Origin: Anomaloglossus baeobatrachus
Lineage: Eukaryota > Chordata > Amphibia > Anura > Aromobatidae
Length of the DNA: 64,000 nucleotides
Direction: 5' to 3'
NCBI RefSeq assembly: GCF_048569485.1
Contig: NC_134355.1
Coordinates: forward strand, 659,350,215 to 659,414,214
This document shows, piece after piece, positions 33,083-46,065 of this stretch; the stretch's first letter is position 1, and every line of letters starts with the position of its first letter. The notes under the pieces were generated by a model, which saw only the letters and a program-made list of their open reading frames with translations, did no database searches and was not told where the DNA came from. Both the position numbers and the translations under genes were made by a program.

Positions 33083-36000
33083 TCAAGGGGGGGCCACCGG
33101 ACCCCCAGGCTTGCCAGGATACTTTCGGTGGAAAGCCGCAATTAACTGATCGGCCCGCACGGATCGAGCCGGCACCCAGGACCGGTCCTCCGGACCGTAA
33201 CCCTTCCAATGAATCAGATACTGGAGGGAACTACGAACCCAACGAGAGTCGATAATACGCTGAATTTCGTACTCCTCCTCGCCGTCCACCAGTATCGGAG
33301 CCGGAGGGGTCTGAGAATCCACCACCGAAGGAACAAATGGCTTAAGCAAGGAGGTATGAAACACATTGGGAATACGCAAGGTCTGGGGCAGTTGCAACCA
33401 AAAGGCCACCGGGTTGATCACTTCGATGATCTCATAGGGCCCTATAAACTTAGGACCCAACTTAGCAGACGGAACCCTGAGCCTGATATTCCGAGTGGAC
33501 AACCACACTTTGTCCCCCACCTGAAAGGGGGGTCCCAGAGAACGGCGTTTGTCCGCTTGGCATTTCTGGGACTGTTGAGCCGTCACGATGCACCGCCGTA
33601 CCTCCTTCCACACCTCCCCCAGATCCTGAACGATGGAGTCGGCCCCTGGACACCCCGAATCCACTCTAGAGAAGGTTCCGAAGTGAGGGTGAAACCCGTA
33701 ATTACAGAAGAAGGGAGAAGTTCCCGTAGACTGATGGACTCTGCTATTGAATGCAAACTCCGCAAGGGGCAAAAACGTACACCAATCCTCCTGCTGAGCA
33801 GAAACCAAGCACCGCAGGATTTGCTCAAGGGTCTGATTTGTCCTTTCCGTCTGCCCATTGGACTCGGGATGATAGGCGGACGGGAAGGACAACTCAATTC
33901 CCAACCGCCTGCACAAGGCCCTCCAAAACCGAGAAATTAATTGTACCCCCCTGTCAGACACAATATTCAGGGGCAACCCATGTAACCGAACCACCTGGTC
34001 AATAAAGTAGTTTGCAAGGGCCGCAGCAGAAGGTAGACCGGAGAGGGGAACAAAATGTGCCTGTTTACTAAAACGATCCACCACCACCCAGATCACAGTC
34101 ATACTATTTGAGACAGGGAGGTCCGTAATGAAATCCATGGACACGTAGGTCCATGGTCTTTCAGGAACAGGTAATGGAACCAGTTCCCCGGCCGGCCGGT
34201 TACGACATACCTTAGCACGGGCACATGTAGCACAGTCAGACACAAATCGAGCAACATCTGAGTGAAGAGATGGCCACCAAAACAGTCGAGCAACAGCCCT
34301 GCGAGTGGCTGTAACTCCAGGATGGCCACTAAGTACGGACTCATGGAACTCTTGAAGTACCCGTAACCGGAGGTGCAAAGGGACAAACAGTTTAGTGTCT
34401 GGAGCGGAAGATGGCGCTGAGGACTGGGCCTCCCTGACCTCAGCTTCCAACTCGGATGACAAGGCAGCGACCACCACCCCTCGCGGAAGAATGGAGGAAG
34501 GAGGCTCTGGAGGTGACACCGGGTCCAAACTACGAGACAGTGCATCTGCCCTCACGTTTTTAGACCCCGGCCGAAAAGTAATACAAAAATGAAATCTAGA
34601 AAAGAAAAGAGCCCACCTCGCTTGTCGAGGCGTCAATCTCTTGGCGGACTCGATATACGTGAGGTTTTTATGATCAGTGATGACAGTAATACGGTGAACA
34701 GAACCCTCCAAAAAATGCCTCCATTCTTCGAATGCCAACTTTACCGCCAATAATTCACGGTTACCCACATCATAGTTCCTCTTAGCCGGAGTGAATTTCT
34801 TGGAGAAGAACGCACATGGTCGCAGATTAGTCAGAGTAGCAGGGCCCTGAGAGAGAACAGCTCCCACCCCCACCTCTGAGACGTCCACCTCCACAATAAA
34901 CGGCGCCTCGAGGTCAGGCTGTACCAGGACCGGGGCGGACATGAACCGGTCCTTTAACTCAAGAAAGGCCTGGACAGCCGTTTGCGACCAGTTCTGCAGA
35001 TCTGCCCCTTTCCGTGTAAGGTCAGTCAATGGCTTGGCAATTTGAGAGAACCCCTTAATGAACCTTCGATAATAATTTGCGAAACCCAAAAAGCGTTGTA
35101 GCGCCTTGATATCCCTGGGTTGCACCCAATCCACAATAGCCTGCACCTTTCCTGGGTCCATTTTAAACCCATCACGAGAAAGGAGTAACCCAAGAAAGGC
35201 TATTTCCTGAACAGAGAAAACACATTTTTCAAGCTTGGCAAACAGATGGTTATCACGTAATCTCTGTAATACTGAGCGAACATGCATAATATGCGTATCT
35301 CTATCGGCAGAATAAATCAAAATGTCATCGAGATAGATGACCACAAAACGACCAAGAAAATCAGAGAAGATATCGTTGATGAAATTTTGAAACACCGCAG
35401 GGGCATTTGTTAGACCAAAAGGCATCACCAAATTCTTGAATAACCCCTCTGATGTCAGAAAGGCCGTTTTCCACTCATCCCCTTCTCTAATACGGATAAG
35501 ATTATAGGCCCCCCTGAGATCTAGTTTGGTAAACCACCGGGCTTCAGAGAGTTGGTTGTAGAGATCAGGGATGAGTGGAAGCGGATACGTGTTTTTCACA
35601 GTAATTTTGTTTAATTCTCGGAAATCGAGACATGGCCTTAATCCTCCGTCCTTCTTCTTTACAAAAAAGAACCCAGCAGCCACAGGGGAAGAAGAAGGAC
35701 GGATATGCCCTTTACGTATACTATCAGATATGTATGATTTCATAGCAGCCCTTTCTGGACCCGAGAGGTGATCTAAACGGGCTTTGGGCAATTTGGTATT
35801 GGGAAGTAAATCGATGGCACAGTCATATGGGTGATGAGGCGGCAAAACTTCGGCCTCTGTTTCCGAGAATACGTCTCCGTAGTCCCTCAGGTATTCCGGA
35901 AGACCCTCAGGACATACGGAGAACACAGGTACAGATTGTAAACACCTTTTATGACAAGCAGGACTCCATTTGACTATGGTACGACACTCCAAATCAATAA

Positions 36001-36244
36001 CGGGATTATGTAACCTTAACCATGGATACCCCAACACTAATCCAGCAGGGAGATTAGCCATTACAAAACAAGAAATAGTTTCAGAATGCAGAGACCCGAT
36101 CACAAGAGTAAATTTTTCAGTAGCAAACCGAATGAGGTTTTGAGGCAGCGGTGTTTTATCAATTGCCAGGAGTTGAATGGGTCCTTCTAACCTCACTGTC
36201 CCTAACTCTAATCTTTGGACCAACTCAGAGTCAATGAAGTTCAT
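33083..36244 (-). pseudogene. Chromovirus pol region (fossil part)
   Basis: One long reading frame with, in order, an aspartic-protease-like start, reverse transcriptase (YLDDILIYSAD), RNase H (ITVITDHKNLTYIES), integrase with its zinc-binding region and core (FITDLPVSNSMTVIWVVVDR), and a C-terminal chromodomain (LIHWKGYGPEDRSWVP). The chromodomain puts it in the chromovirus branch of Ty3/gypsy, whose members target marked chromatin. Part of the element at 32564-37888. Confidence 0.93.
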
Positions 36245-36381
36245 AGCGGACCCACAGTCAACAAAGGCAGTAGCAGACCAGACCGACTCCTTGACCCGGA
36301 GGTCGACATTCAGAAGTATCTTATTGGAGGAGAGGAAAGGTACCTGATAGTCTGGGCAACATCCTCGACCGTTACCCAGAC

Positions 36382-37292
36382 TTAGAAGTTTCCCGACGAC
36401 TGTTTAGCGGAGGTGCAAGCCGGGCAGTCTTTCCTCCAGTGTCCATGGTGTCCACAATAGAAGCACAGCTTGAGATCCCGGCATCTTCTCCTCTCCTTCT
36501 CATCTGGACTGATGGCTCCAACTTCCATCTGTTCCATAGCCGGCAAAGAAGGTGCCCTTTGTAGAGGGGGCAGAATCTCACGCATGGTTCCCCTTCTTTC
36601 CCGTAATCTGTGGTCCATACGAACTGCCTCCGTCATCGCATCATCCAAGGTGCTAGGAGGAGGGTGCAGAGCCAAAGCGTCTTTCAGGGAGTCCGAAAGA
36701 CCTCTCCGGAATTGGCACCTGAGTGCAGAATCATTCCATCGTACCTCAGTGGACCACTGCCGAAACTCTGAACAATATAGCTCAGCAGTGTGATTTCCCT
36801 GAGTGAGACACATGATCCTGTCCTCAGCCACCCGTACACGGTCTGGTTCGTCATATATCACCCCGAGGGAGTCAAAGAAGAGGTCAACCGAATGCCGTTC
36901 CGGGGCCGAAGGGGGTAGGGAAAACGCCCAGGTCTGGGGACCCCCTCTAAGTAATGACATGATGATCCTCACCCGCTGGGTCTCATTCCCCGAGGCCGGA
37001 GAGTGAAGAGAAGCCTGCAACTCTCCCTAAATGTCCGAAATAGGTTTTTCTCCCCCGAGAATTTATCGGGGAGCATCACCGTGGGTTCGGGGGAGGTCAG
37101 TTGGACATCAGTGGGACTATGCTGTCCTACGGTTTGTGAGGTAGCTGCCACTGAGGTGGCCCTCGCAGAAGCGGAGACCTCACTCTGCAGCATATTGTGT
37201 GAAGCTACCAGGGTGCGATGCTCTGCAGCCAAATCCTGCACCAGCTGCGTAAGGTTGGCTACTTGCTCGCACAAGGTACTGAGTGGATCCAT
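36382..37292 (-). pseudogene. Chromovirus gag region (fossil part)
   Basis: Contains a capsid-like region and one CCHC zinc knuckle (CFYCGHHGHWRKDC) near its C-terminus, as expected for Ty3/gypsy gag. It lies upstream of pol on the minus strand, directly after the 5' LTR and leader. Confidence 0.88.
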
Positions 37293-37394
37293 TACAGTTT
37301 TTTATGCTGTAAAGTTGGATCCCACTACCAAGAAATAAATGTCTTTTTTTTTTTTTTCCCTATGGGAGATAAAGCCTATAGAGGCCGGCTATAC

Positions 37395-37888
37395 TGTAAT
37401 GCTGCCACCAGGGGGAGCCAGAGCTCTGTAGCATAATACACTACACAGAACAATGAGAACCAGGAAGTGAATTCACAGCGTTCTCATGCATTACCTCAAA
37501 GCACAGCTGAGAAGCAGAGCTGCAGAGCATGCAAGGAATAGTCACACAGGCTGGGTCAAACACCGTACGGGCAGAAGCAGGACCGGAGGGACAAGCAAAA
37601 GCGGAGTCAAAGTCAGGCCAAGGTCAGTACCGAGGAAGCAACCGAGTGGGGAAATAGGACAGGAGGGACGACCAGGGGATGGAACACAGACAAGGGCACG
37701 GGGGCACAGGAACAGACAGATCAGGATATCACTCACAGGACCAGCAATCACAGGCAAAGCAGTGCTAAGCTTATAGCCGGCGCTGGTTCACTGGAAATGC
37801 CAGCTTTTAAGGCATCTAGGGTCTGGAAGTGAGGCTCAAGAGAAGGCTCCGCCCCCTAGCCATGTGGACAGGGAGGCGAACCATGACA
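37395..37888 (-). repeat. 5' LTR of the chromovirus
   Basis: 494 bp, TGTAATGCTGCCACC to CCATGACA, followed by the ATTTT target duplicate. I do not see a clear tRNA primer site next to it. Confidence 0.92.
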
Positions 37889-37893
37889 ATTTT

Positions 37894-38574
37894 CCTTTGT
37901 CCCACAAAAATGTTACTATAGACTGAAATTTTATCTTTTCACAAGGCTAAAAAAAAAATGCACCAAAAAATTAATTGTGCAATTTCTCCTGAGTATACCG
38001 ATAACCCATGTGTGGTAGAAATCTACTGTTTGGGCGCACGGCAGGGCTCGGAAGGGAAGGAGCACCATTTAACTATTGGAGAGCAGAAGTGGCTGGAATC
38101 GATAGCGGACGGTATGGCGCATTTGCAGACCCCCTGAGGTGTCTAAACAGTACATCTATGTGGTTTAAAAAACCCATCACCGTCTTATGGACTTTAGTAT
38201 AATTGAAGAACTTCCAAAGTGACCCCATTTAGGAAACTAGACCCCACAAGGAATTTATCTAGATGCTTGGTGAGCACCTTGAGCCCCAAGGTACTTCACA
38301 AATTTTTTCCAACGTTGAGCCGAGAAAATGAAAAAAAAATAAAAAAATAAAATAAAAATTTTCCCACAAAAATGTTATTTTAGCTCCAATTTTTTTATTT
38401 TCACAAGGGTGACAAGAGAAAATGCACTGTACAATTTGTTGTGCAATTTCTCCTGAGTGCAGCGTTATCGCATGTGTAATGGAAAACTACTGCTGCGACA
38501 GCGGGGGCTCAGCTGTCATGTAAGCCAAACTCCCGGTGGCAATCGAATGGGCACTTTGCGGTCTGTGATTTTTA
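37894..38574. repeat. Older non-coding frog repeat, right part
   Basis: Continues 31190-31519 and 32398-32563 after removal of the LINE and gypsy insertions. Contains AGTGACCCCATTTAGGAAAC and two copies of the CCACAAAAATGTTA...TTTCACAAGG block (near 37901 and 38362). Class unknown; no ORF. Confidence 0.55.
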
Positions 38575-39055
38575 ATAGTGATGAGTGAGCACTACCATGC
38601 TCAGCACTCATAACTGTAGTGATGAGGGAGCACTACCATGCTCGGGTGCTCTGTACTCGTAACTAGTGATGAGCGGGCACTACCATGCTCGGGTGCTCGG
38701 TACTCAAAACTAGAGATGAGCGGGCACTACCATGCTCAGGTACTCGGTACTGGTAACTAGTGATGCGCGAGCACTACCATGCTCAGGTGCTCGGTACTCG
38801 TAACTAGTGATGAGCGGGCACTACCATGCTCAGGTACTCGGTTCTGGTAACTAGTGATGCGCGAGCACTACCATGCTCAGGTGCTCGGTACTCGTAACAA
38901 GAAGTTGGATGCTTGAATACGCGTGACTTGAGTACCTGAATATAATGGAAATCTTCCAAAGTCGGCTAGTCGAGTTATGCCCCTCCAAGCGTCCAACTGC
39001 CAGTTACGAGCACCAAACACCCGAGCATGGTAGTGCTCACTCATCAGGATTAAAA
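38575..39055. repeat. TIR element with internal 46-47-bp minisatellite (short version)
   Basis: About seven forward units of TAGTGATGAGCGGGCACTAC then CATGCTC...GGTACTCGTAA (38577-38900), a 100-bp spacer, and one inverted unit (GAGCATGGTAGTGCTCACTC). The ends extend to GTGATTTTTAATAGTGATG and its inverse with TTAAAAATCAC, so it looks like a MITE whose left terminal repeat was amplified in tandem. Confidence 0.78.
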
Positions 39056-40465
<1,410 letters not shown>

Positions 40466-41468
40466 TCGCAAGAATTCTGTTAGTGGATTTAACACTTCAG
40501 AGAAGAGCTACCAGGATGGTGAGAGGACTGCAAAGTGTGTCCTATGAGGAACAGTTAAAGGCTCTGGGAATGCTTAGCTGTGAAAAAGAAAGCTAAAGGC
40601 CGCTTTACACGCTGTGATCTCGCTAGCGAGATCGCTAGCGTGCGTACCCGACCCCATCGTTTATGCATCACGGGCAAATCGCTGCCCGTGGCGCACAACA
40701 TAGTGCGGACCCGTCACACGTACTTACCTGCCTAGCGACGTCGCTGTGTCCGGCGAACCGCCTCCTTTCTAAGAGGCGGTTCGTTCGGCGTCACAGCAAC
40801 ATCACTAAGCGTCCACCCAATAGAAGCGGAGGGGCGGAGATGAGCGGGACGTAACATCCCGCCCACCTCCTTCCATCTTCATTGCCGGCGGCCGCAGGTA
40901 AGGTGAGGTTCCTCGTTTCTGCGGTGTCACACGTAGCGATGTGTGCTGCCGCAGGAACGACGAACAAAATCGTTACTGCAGCAGCAACGATAATTGGGAA
41001 TAGGGGGCCATGTCACCGATTAGCGATTTTGAACGTTTTTGCAATGATTCAAAATCGCTCATAGGTGTCACACGCAGCAACATCGCTAAAGAGGCCGGAT
41101 GTGCGTCACTCCGTGACCCCAACGCAGCGTGTAAATCGGCTTAAGAGTAGACTTAATAGTGGTCTACAAACATCTGAAGGGATGTCATAGTGGAGAGGGA
41201 TCATCCTTATACTCATTTGGACATGGAAATATGAGAATCAATGAGATGAAACTGAAAGGGAGAAGAAACAGATTAGATAATAGAAAAAGAAAAACTTTTT
41301 GACAATGAGTGCCACACGTTGCCCAGAGATGGTGCGTTCTCCTTCAATGGAAGTCTTCCAAGGCTGGTCAGACATCTGTCTGAGATGGTTTAGTCTGTCC
41401 TCAATTGAGCAGGGGGTTTGGACATGATGACCCTGGAGTTCCCTCCCAACTCTAATATTCTATGTTTG
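40466..41468 (+). mobile_element. CR1 LINE, 3' end, split by a MITE
   Basis: Before the MITE: RATRMVRGLQSVSYEEQLKA (about 40509-40570). After it: VVYKHLKGCHSGEGSSLYS near 41160 and the CR1 3' UTR, with GGGGGTTTGGACATGATGAC, CCCTCCCAACTCTAATATTC and the ending TTCTATG typical of CR1. Only the last part of the ORF and the UTR are present, and stops interrupt it. Ancient. Confidence 0.82.
40597..41141. mobile_element. MITE family A copy 4, 545 bp, TSD TAA
   Basis: Ends AGGCCGCTTTACACGCTG and CGCAGCGTGTAAATCGGCT; TAA flanks both sides (40594-40596, 41142-41144). Inserted in the CR1 fragment. Inverse orientation relative to copy 3. Confidence 0.86.
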
Positions 41469-43198
41469 TAAAATAGTGAACCGCTTGTGGATCAGCCACA
41501 GTTTTCAGTCAACGTTCACGAGCTATTCCAGAGGAGTAAGTACTTTAGTTCATAAGCCCCATTACCTTTGAAGCCATGACCTCCAAGATTGGTGGAGACG
41601 ATAGATTTGTAGGAGTTCACTGTAAGATTTTGTTGTAATAATAAATGTGTTGAAGTTGATAATGCTACTTATGGAAACCCGGGAATCCTCGTGTTAATTA
41701 TGGGAGACTTTGACAACATTTTTTACCCGTATTGGGACAAATGCAGATTAGATAAAGCCACAGAGTCCACCCCATATCTAGATTTGGCATGCTGTTGTCG
41801 GAATTATCATTGTCAGATTTGTGACGTGTTAGAAAACCCAAGAGTAAGACAATTCTACTGTTATTCGAAGTCTCACTAACCACTTTCGCATATTGACTTG
41901 TCTTCTAGTGGAAAAGGTTCAATATCTGCCTAGGGTGATGTCGGAATATTCGTCATTACTAATGTGCTTATGTGTCTCACCTACACTTACGTCATCTCTC
42001 GCACCCATCTCTTGTCATCTCGACACTTACGTCATCTCTCGCACTGTGGTTGATCAACCACTTTTGGCTTCAAATCATCGATGATAAAGTAATATTGAAG
42101 AGTGGAAGTGATCAATTTAAGGAAAAAAGCCATCTGGTCCCTCACAATATTTTATGGGATGCCATAAAGGTTAGCTTAAAGGGGGCATTGATACAGGCAA
42201 TCAGTAGCTCTAAAAACTAAGGCAAGTCAATTTGTGGAGTTTATCTAAGAAAGAGTAAGTTCTACGGAAGAGCAATTTGTCCTTCCTGGTGAGGCGAGTG
42301 ATCTTTTGATCTGGAAAAAGGTGCAAGAGGCATATCATTCCCATGTTTAAAAAAGGCTAAAAATACAACTTTTTTTGGAGGAAGGTGAAAAGGCTAGGGC
42401 CTAATAGCTTTAATTGCAAAGGCACAGTTGGTGTCCACCTTTGTGGGTACCGTAAGGGAAGAGAAGGGCACTATAGTCAATCACCCTGATCAAGTATTAA
42501 AATCTTTACAGGTCCAAAGTGACTTATACTGGGGACCAGATTAAATCATATTTGAAAGAGAGTAATGTTCCTACTTTGTCAGAGGTAAAAAGAGATTATT
42601 TGGATGGTCCACTTCAGCTAGAAATGATGCGGTTGGCTGTGGCCTCTAAGGCTAATACGAGTAAATCTCTGGGCTCAAATGGTCTTACCACAGAAAGATA
42701 TAAAAATTGTTGGAATATTTTATGGCGTAAAGTATTATGCCCTTTCAAGTAGGCAGTCAATGGGGGAACTCCACCATATTCCATGTAAGGTGCGGTAATA
42801 GTAGGTATAACTAACCAGGTGAAAGACCTGCTGCCCCCGGACTCCTATAGACTCATAACGTAGCTACCCACTGATATTAAGATCATTGCAAAAGTTCTGG
42901 CCATTAGACTTAGTAGAGTTACATCCACTGTCGTACATAGAGATCAGATGGGTGTTATGCCGGCCAGATCTAAAGCCGTCAATATCCGTTGACTCCCGAT
43001 GATATGGTAGGGTGATATGCTCACTCCATGCTTCTAAGGCTTTTGACTCAGTTGAGTGGAAATTTCTATGGGCTGTACTGGATAAATTTGGTGTGGAAAT
43101 CCAAATTAGTTCATGGATTAGGATGTTTTATGAGAGTTCGAGGGCTAGGATATGGGTAACCGGATGGCTTACTTCAGCCTTTGGATGGAATAGAATTA

Positions 43199-43519
43199 AG
43201 CCCAGTGCCCACGCTGTGTAGTTTTGACGCGTATTGTCAGAAATCTGCAGCTAAATCTGCATGTCCATTGTGAAGCCAACAAAGTCTATGAGAATTCACA
43301 AGTGCTGTGCCCACGTTGCTTATTTTTCCCTTGCGTATTTGGTGCAGATTTGGTGCAGAACAAAATGAAATCTGCACCAAATACGCAAGGGAAAAATACT
43401 CAATGTGGTTACAGCACTTCTGAATTCTCATAGATTTTGCTGGCTTCACAATTGACATGCAGATTTTGCTGCAGATTTCTGAAAATCTGCATCAAAATAC
43501 ACAGTGTGGGCACTGGGCC
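43199..43519. mobile_element. MITE family F, 321 bp, TSD TTA
   Basis: Ends AGCCCAGTGCCCACGCTGTG and CACAGTGTGGGCACTGGGCC; TTA on both sides (43196-43198, 43520-43522). Most of the element is a palindrome around GGTGCAGATTTGGTGCAG. Inserted in the Tx1-like LINE. Confidence 0.85.
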
Positions 43520-43560
43520 TTAGGATAGGGCCAGGTTCAACTGCTATGGGGGGGTGCTAA

Positions 43561-43786
43561 GGGCACAAACACATCAGCGGTATTCTGCCGCACTGCCGTA
43601 TCCGGCATAAGGGCAATACAGTACAATACAGTTCACAGACAGTGTGGAAGCCCCGGTCACATGCTGTCACATGCTCCGGTCACATGACCGCATGTGCCCG
43701 GAGCTTGCCAGTGAACTTTAATGTACTGTACTGTCCTTGTGCCGGATCTGCGAGTGCGGCAGGAAAATGCTGATGTGAAACCAGCG
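43561..43786. mobile_element. MITE family G, 226 bp, TSD TAA
   Basis: Ends GGGCACAAACACATCAGC and GCTGATGTGAAACCAGCG, with TAA on both sides (43558-43560, 43787-43789). Inserted in the Tx1-like LINE 39 bp after MITE F. Non-coding. Confidence 0.78.
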
Positions 43787-43855
43787 TAAGGAGAAAAAGG
43801 ATTATCAGTGAGAAAAATGTCCAGCACTCAAAAGGACAAGAAACGTTAAATAATG

Positions 43856-44273
43856 CAAATCGTGTTTATTGGTTATCTGCATAAGGATAGAACACCTCGA
43901 CCAAAGCAAAGCCATCGTTTCGGCCTGTGACAGCCTTTGTGAAGGTTTTGAGTATCATAAGGTTGGGGGAGAAAAGACGAGTTGAACGTCAAAGAAAACC
44001 CACCGCTGCCACCACTGACCTCTGGTTCCCGGTCCCCTCCTCCACTTGGCATTACAGGGGCTCTCTCACTTTATTCACCTCTCCCGGAACTGCAAAGTTG
44101 CTGCAAACATGGACGCCTCTCCTAAGATCTAGTGTTTGGACGTTCAACTCGTCTTTTATCCCCCAACCTTATGATACGCAAAACCTTGACAAAGGCTGTC
44201 ACAGGCCGAAACGTTGGCTTTGCTTTGGTTGAGGTGTTCTATCCTTTTGCAGATAATCAATAAACACGATTTG
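43856..44273. mobile_element. Palindromic retroposon PAL3 with hammerhead-like motifs
   Basis: Arms 43856-43990 and 44139-44273 are inverted copies (CAAATCGTGTTTATTGGTTA against its complement ending AAACACGATTTG), about 90% alike, with a ~150-bp spacer. The element may begin a little earlier, near 43811. The flanks GGATTATCAGTGAG and GGATTGAGTAGAGG resemble each other but are not a clean duplicate. It interrupts the RT region of the Tx1-like LINE. No ORF. Confidence 0.75.
44178..44223 (+). ncRNA. Hammerhead-like motif in PAL3
   Basis: Order: GCAAAACC, TTGACAA, AGGCTGTCACAGGCC (GGC pairs with GCC), GAAAC (44208-44212), GTT, GGCTTTGC. GCAAAACC and GGCTTTGC pair in 7 of 8 positions as stem I. 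The core departs from CTGANGA at two positions, and an extra A precedes stem II, so activity is doubtful. The left arm has a mirrored, more changed copy. Confidence 0.4.
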
Positions 44274-46065
44274 GATTGAGTAGAGGCACATGGCAGAGAT
44301 GTCCTCCATCTCCCTTGATCTTTGCATTGCCTATTGAGCCTCTTGCTGCATTTATTAGAAGCCATACAGGCATAGAAGGTTTCCGCAGAGGAGGAGTGGA
44401 GGAAAAAGTGGCACGGTATGCCGATGATGCTCTGTTGTTTCTGGCCAGGATTGCTTCTACTCTTTCCATAGCGATGGAGACAATTGAGAAATTTGGGAAA
44501 TATTCAAGCCTGGTAAATCAGCTTTGCTCCTCTTGGATATCGGCGATAATGTAACCAATTTCGCCAGGCTTGGAATTCAGATGACCTCTAAATTCAAATA
44601 CTTGGTAACGACGCGGGGGAATGACTAAGAAGACCAAACCTTATCCCGATAGCAACAAGGTTTAAACAAAAGTTGGGCACTTGGTCTACATTACCTCTAT
44701 CTGTGGTAGGACGACTCAAATGAGTCAAAATGATCCGAATGCCCCCACAACTCTTATATGCTATACAAAATCCTCTAATTTGGGTACGGCAGAAACATCT
44801 TTTTCAAAATGACCATTTGTTTCAGGGATCTGACCTAGGGTAAACAAGCTCTGCGTTGTAGACTGGAAACACTGCAAAGAGACAAAAAGGGAGGGGAATT
44901 GGCAGTCCTGAATCCTTGAATTTACTAAATGGTTGCTCAGCTTCACCATATTTGTGGGTGGGATAATCGAGGGGTGTCGGGGGCACAGAATCTCCTTCTC
45001 CAACATCTCCTTAAATCAATAAGGATGTACAAAGCACTGAAATAGCATAAACTCAGGGTAGATTGTCGACCTTGCTACATCGTCAATACATTGTCCATGG
45101 TGGAAGGTGAACGAGTTGTAGGGTCTTGAAGGGATTACGCAATATACTTCATTATGGGGAACACCTTTGAAAACCCTGACTAAAGGGGTTTCAAAGTTAA
45201 GCTCTGAGAGGTATTCATAGAAAACACCACATTTTAATACGTCAAAAATTCGAGGAATTCTCAAAATTATAAAGGGAGTTTGGATCCTCCACCCAGAATT
45301 TGATAAATATCTTTAATTGCGGCATACGTTTCAGGCAGAGAGGCTTGATTTGGGAGTTTCAGTGCCTAAAAATGTGATAATACAAAGATTAGAAGCTTCA
45401 AATAGGTCCAGTAGACTGATTTCACAATTGAATAGCGCCTTCTTAGACCTGACCCTACCGAAATATCAGATATGTTCCAAGAGCAAATGGGAGGGGGACA
45501 AAGGATGTACTGAGGATGGTCAACGGTAGGACATTCTAGATAGACTGCTGCAGCTCTCTTTCTTCAGAACTCCATAGGCTCTCATCTATATGTGACACAT
45601 CAGGTATATACAACGCCCACGTTTCTATTTGGTGATGGGCTACGGCGAGACCAGTTATGCGTCAGATATAACACACATCCAGCTAATCTATTACACACGA
45701 TATGGTCCTGTCCTAATTTGGAATTATTTTGGAAGTGAGTGCTGGAAATCATAAACAAGGTCTATACAGTTAATATAACTCCTTCACCATTTGTATATTG
45801 GGATGTGTTGAGGACCTAACCCAAGATGATCATGGCAATTCTGCAATGTCGCATATGTTGTGTATGACCAGGAAATTAACAGGGCAAATGATTCCAGAAA
45901 CGCATCAGAGAAGAAAGTCTTGTTTTTAACTTTATCCTGTTTCCTTTAATTGTTAAGAATAAAGAATGTTATTTTTTATGGATGTGTTGATCTGAGTTTT
46001 GTTTGGATCAAGTGCTTACTAGTATAAAGTTCATCAATAAAATCAACTGGGTGATACGTTTGTAA

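Larger units (their letters stand above)
32564..37888 (-). mobile_element. Ty3/gypsy chromovirus LTR retrotransposon (fossil), near-whole
   Basis: Two LTRs, 32564-33071 (3' LTR) and 37395-37888 (5' LTR), both TGTAATGCTGCC...CCATGACA, lie within TSD ATTTT (32559-32563, 37889-37893). The LTRs are very similar, apart from a small length difference, so the insertion is young. A purine-rich tract (GAGGAGGGGGTAC on the minus strand) precedes the 3' LTR. Parts are gag (about 37292-36382) and pol (36244-33083). It looks nearly whole, with about one break. Confidence 0.95.
41470..46065 (+). mobile_element. Tx1/L1-like LINE, decayed, with three nested insertions
   Basis: Pieces of one ORF2 follow in order: AP endonuclease (LIMGDFDNIFYPYWD, 41691 on; RQFYCYSKSH), a linker region (42519-42750, SLGSNGLTTERYKNCWN), RT (ASKAFDSVEWKFLWAVLDKF, 43030 on; RGTWQRCPPSPLIFALPIEP, 44285 on; ARYADDALLFL, 44413 on) and C-terminal remains to about 45900. 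The YADD box and motif order fit the L1/Tx1 group found in frogs. There are many stops and frameshifts. It ends near 46065 at the start of a minisatellite. Insertions are at 43199-43519, 43561-43786 and about 43856-44273. Confidence 0.85.

Noticed and set aside
33209-33940. 243-codon plus-strand frame inside the gypsy element
   Set aside because: Antisense of the pol region, no start context or domain.
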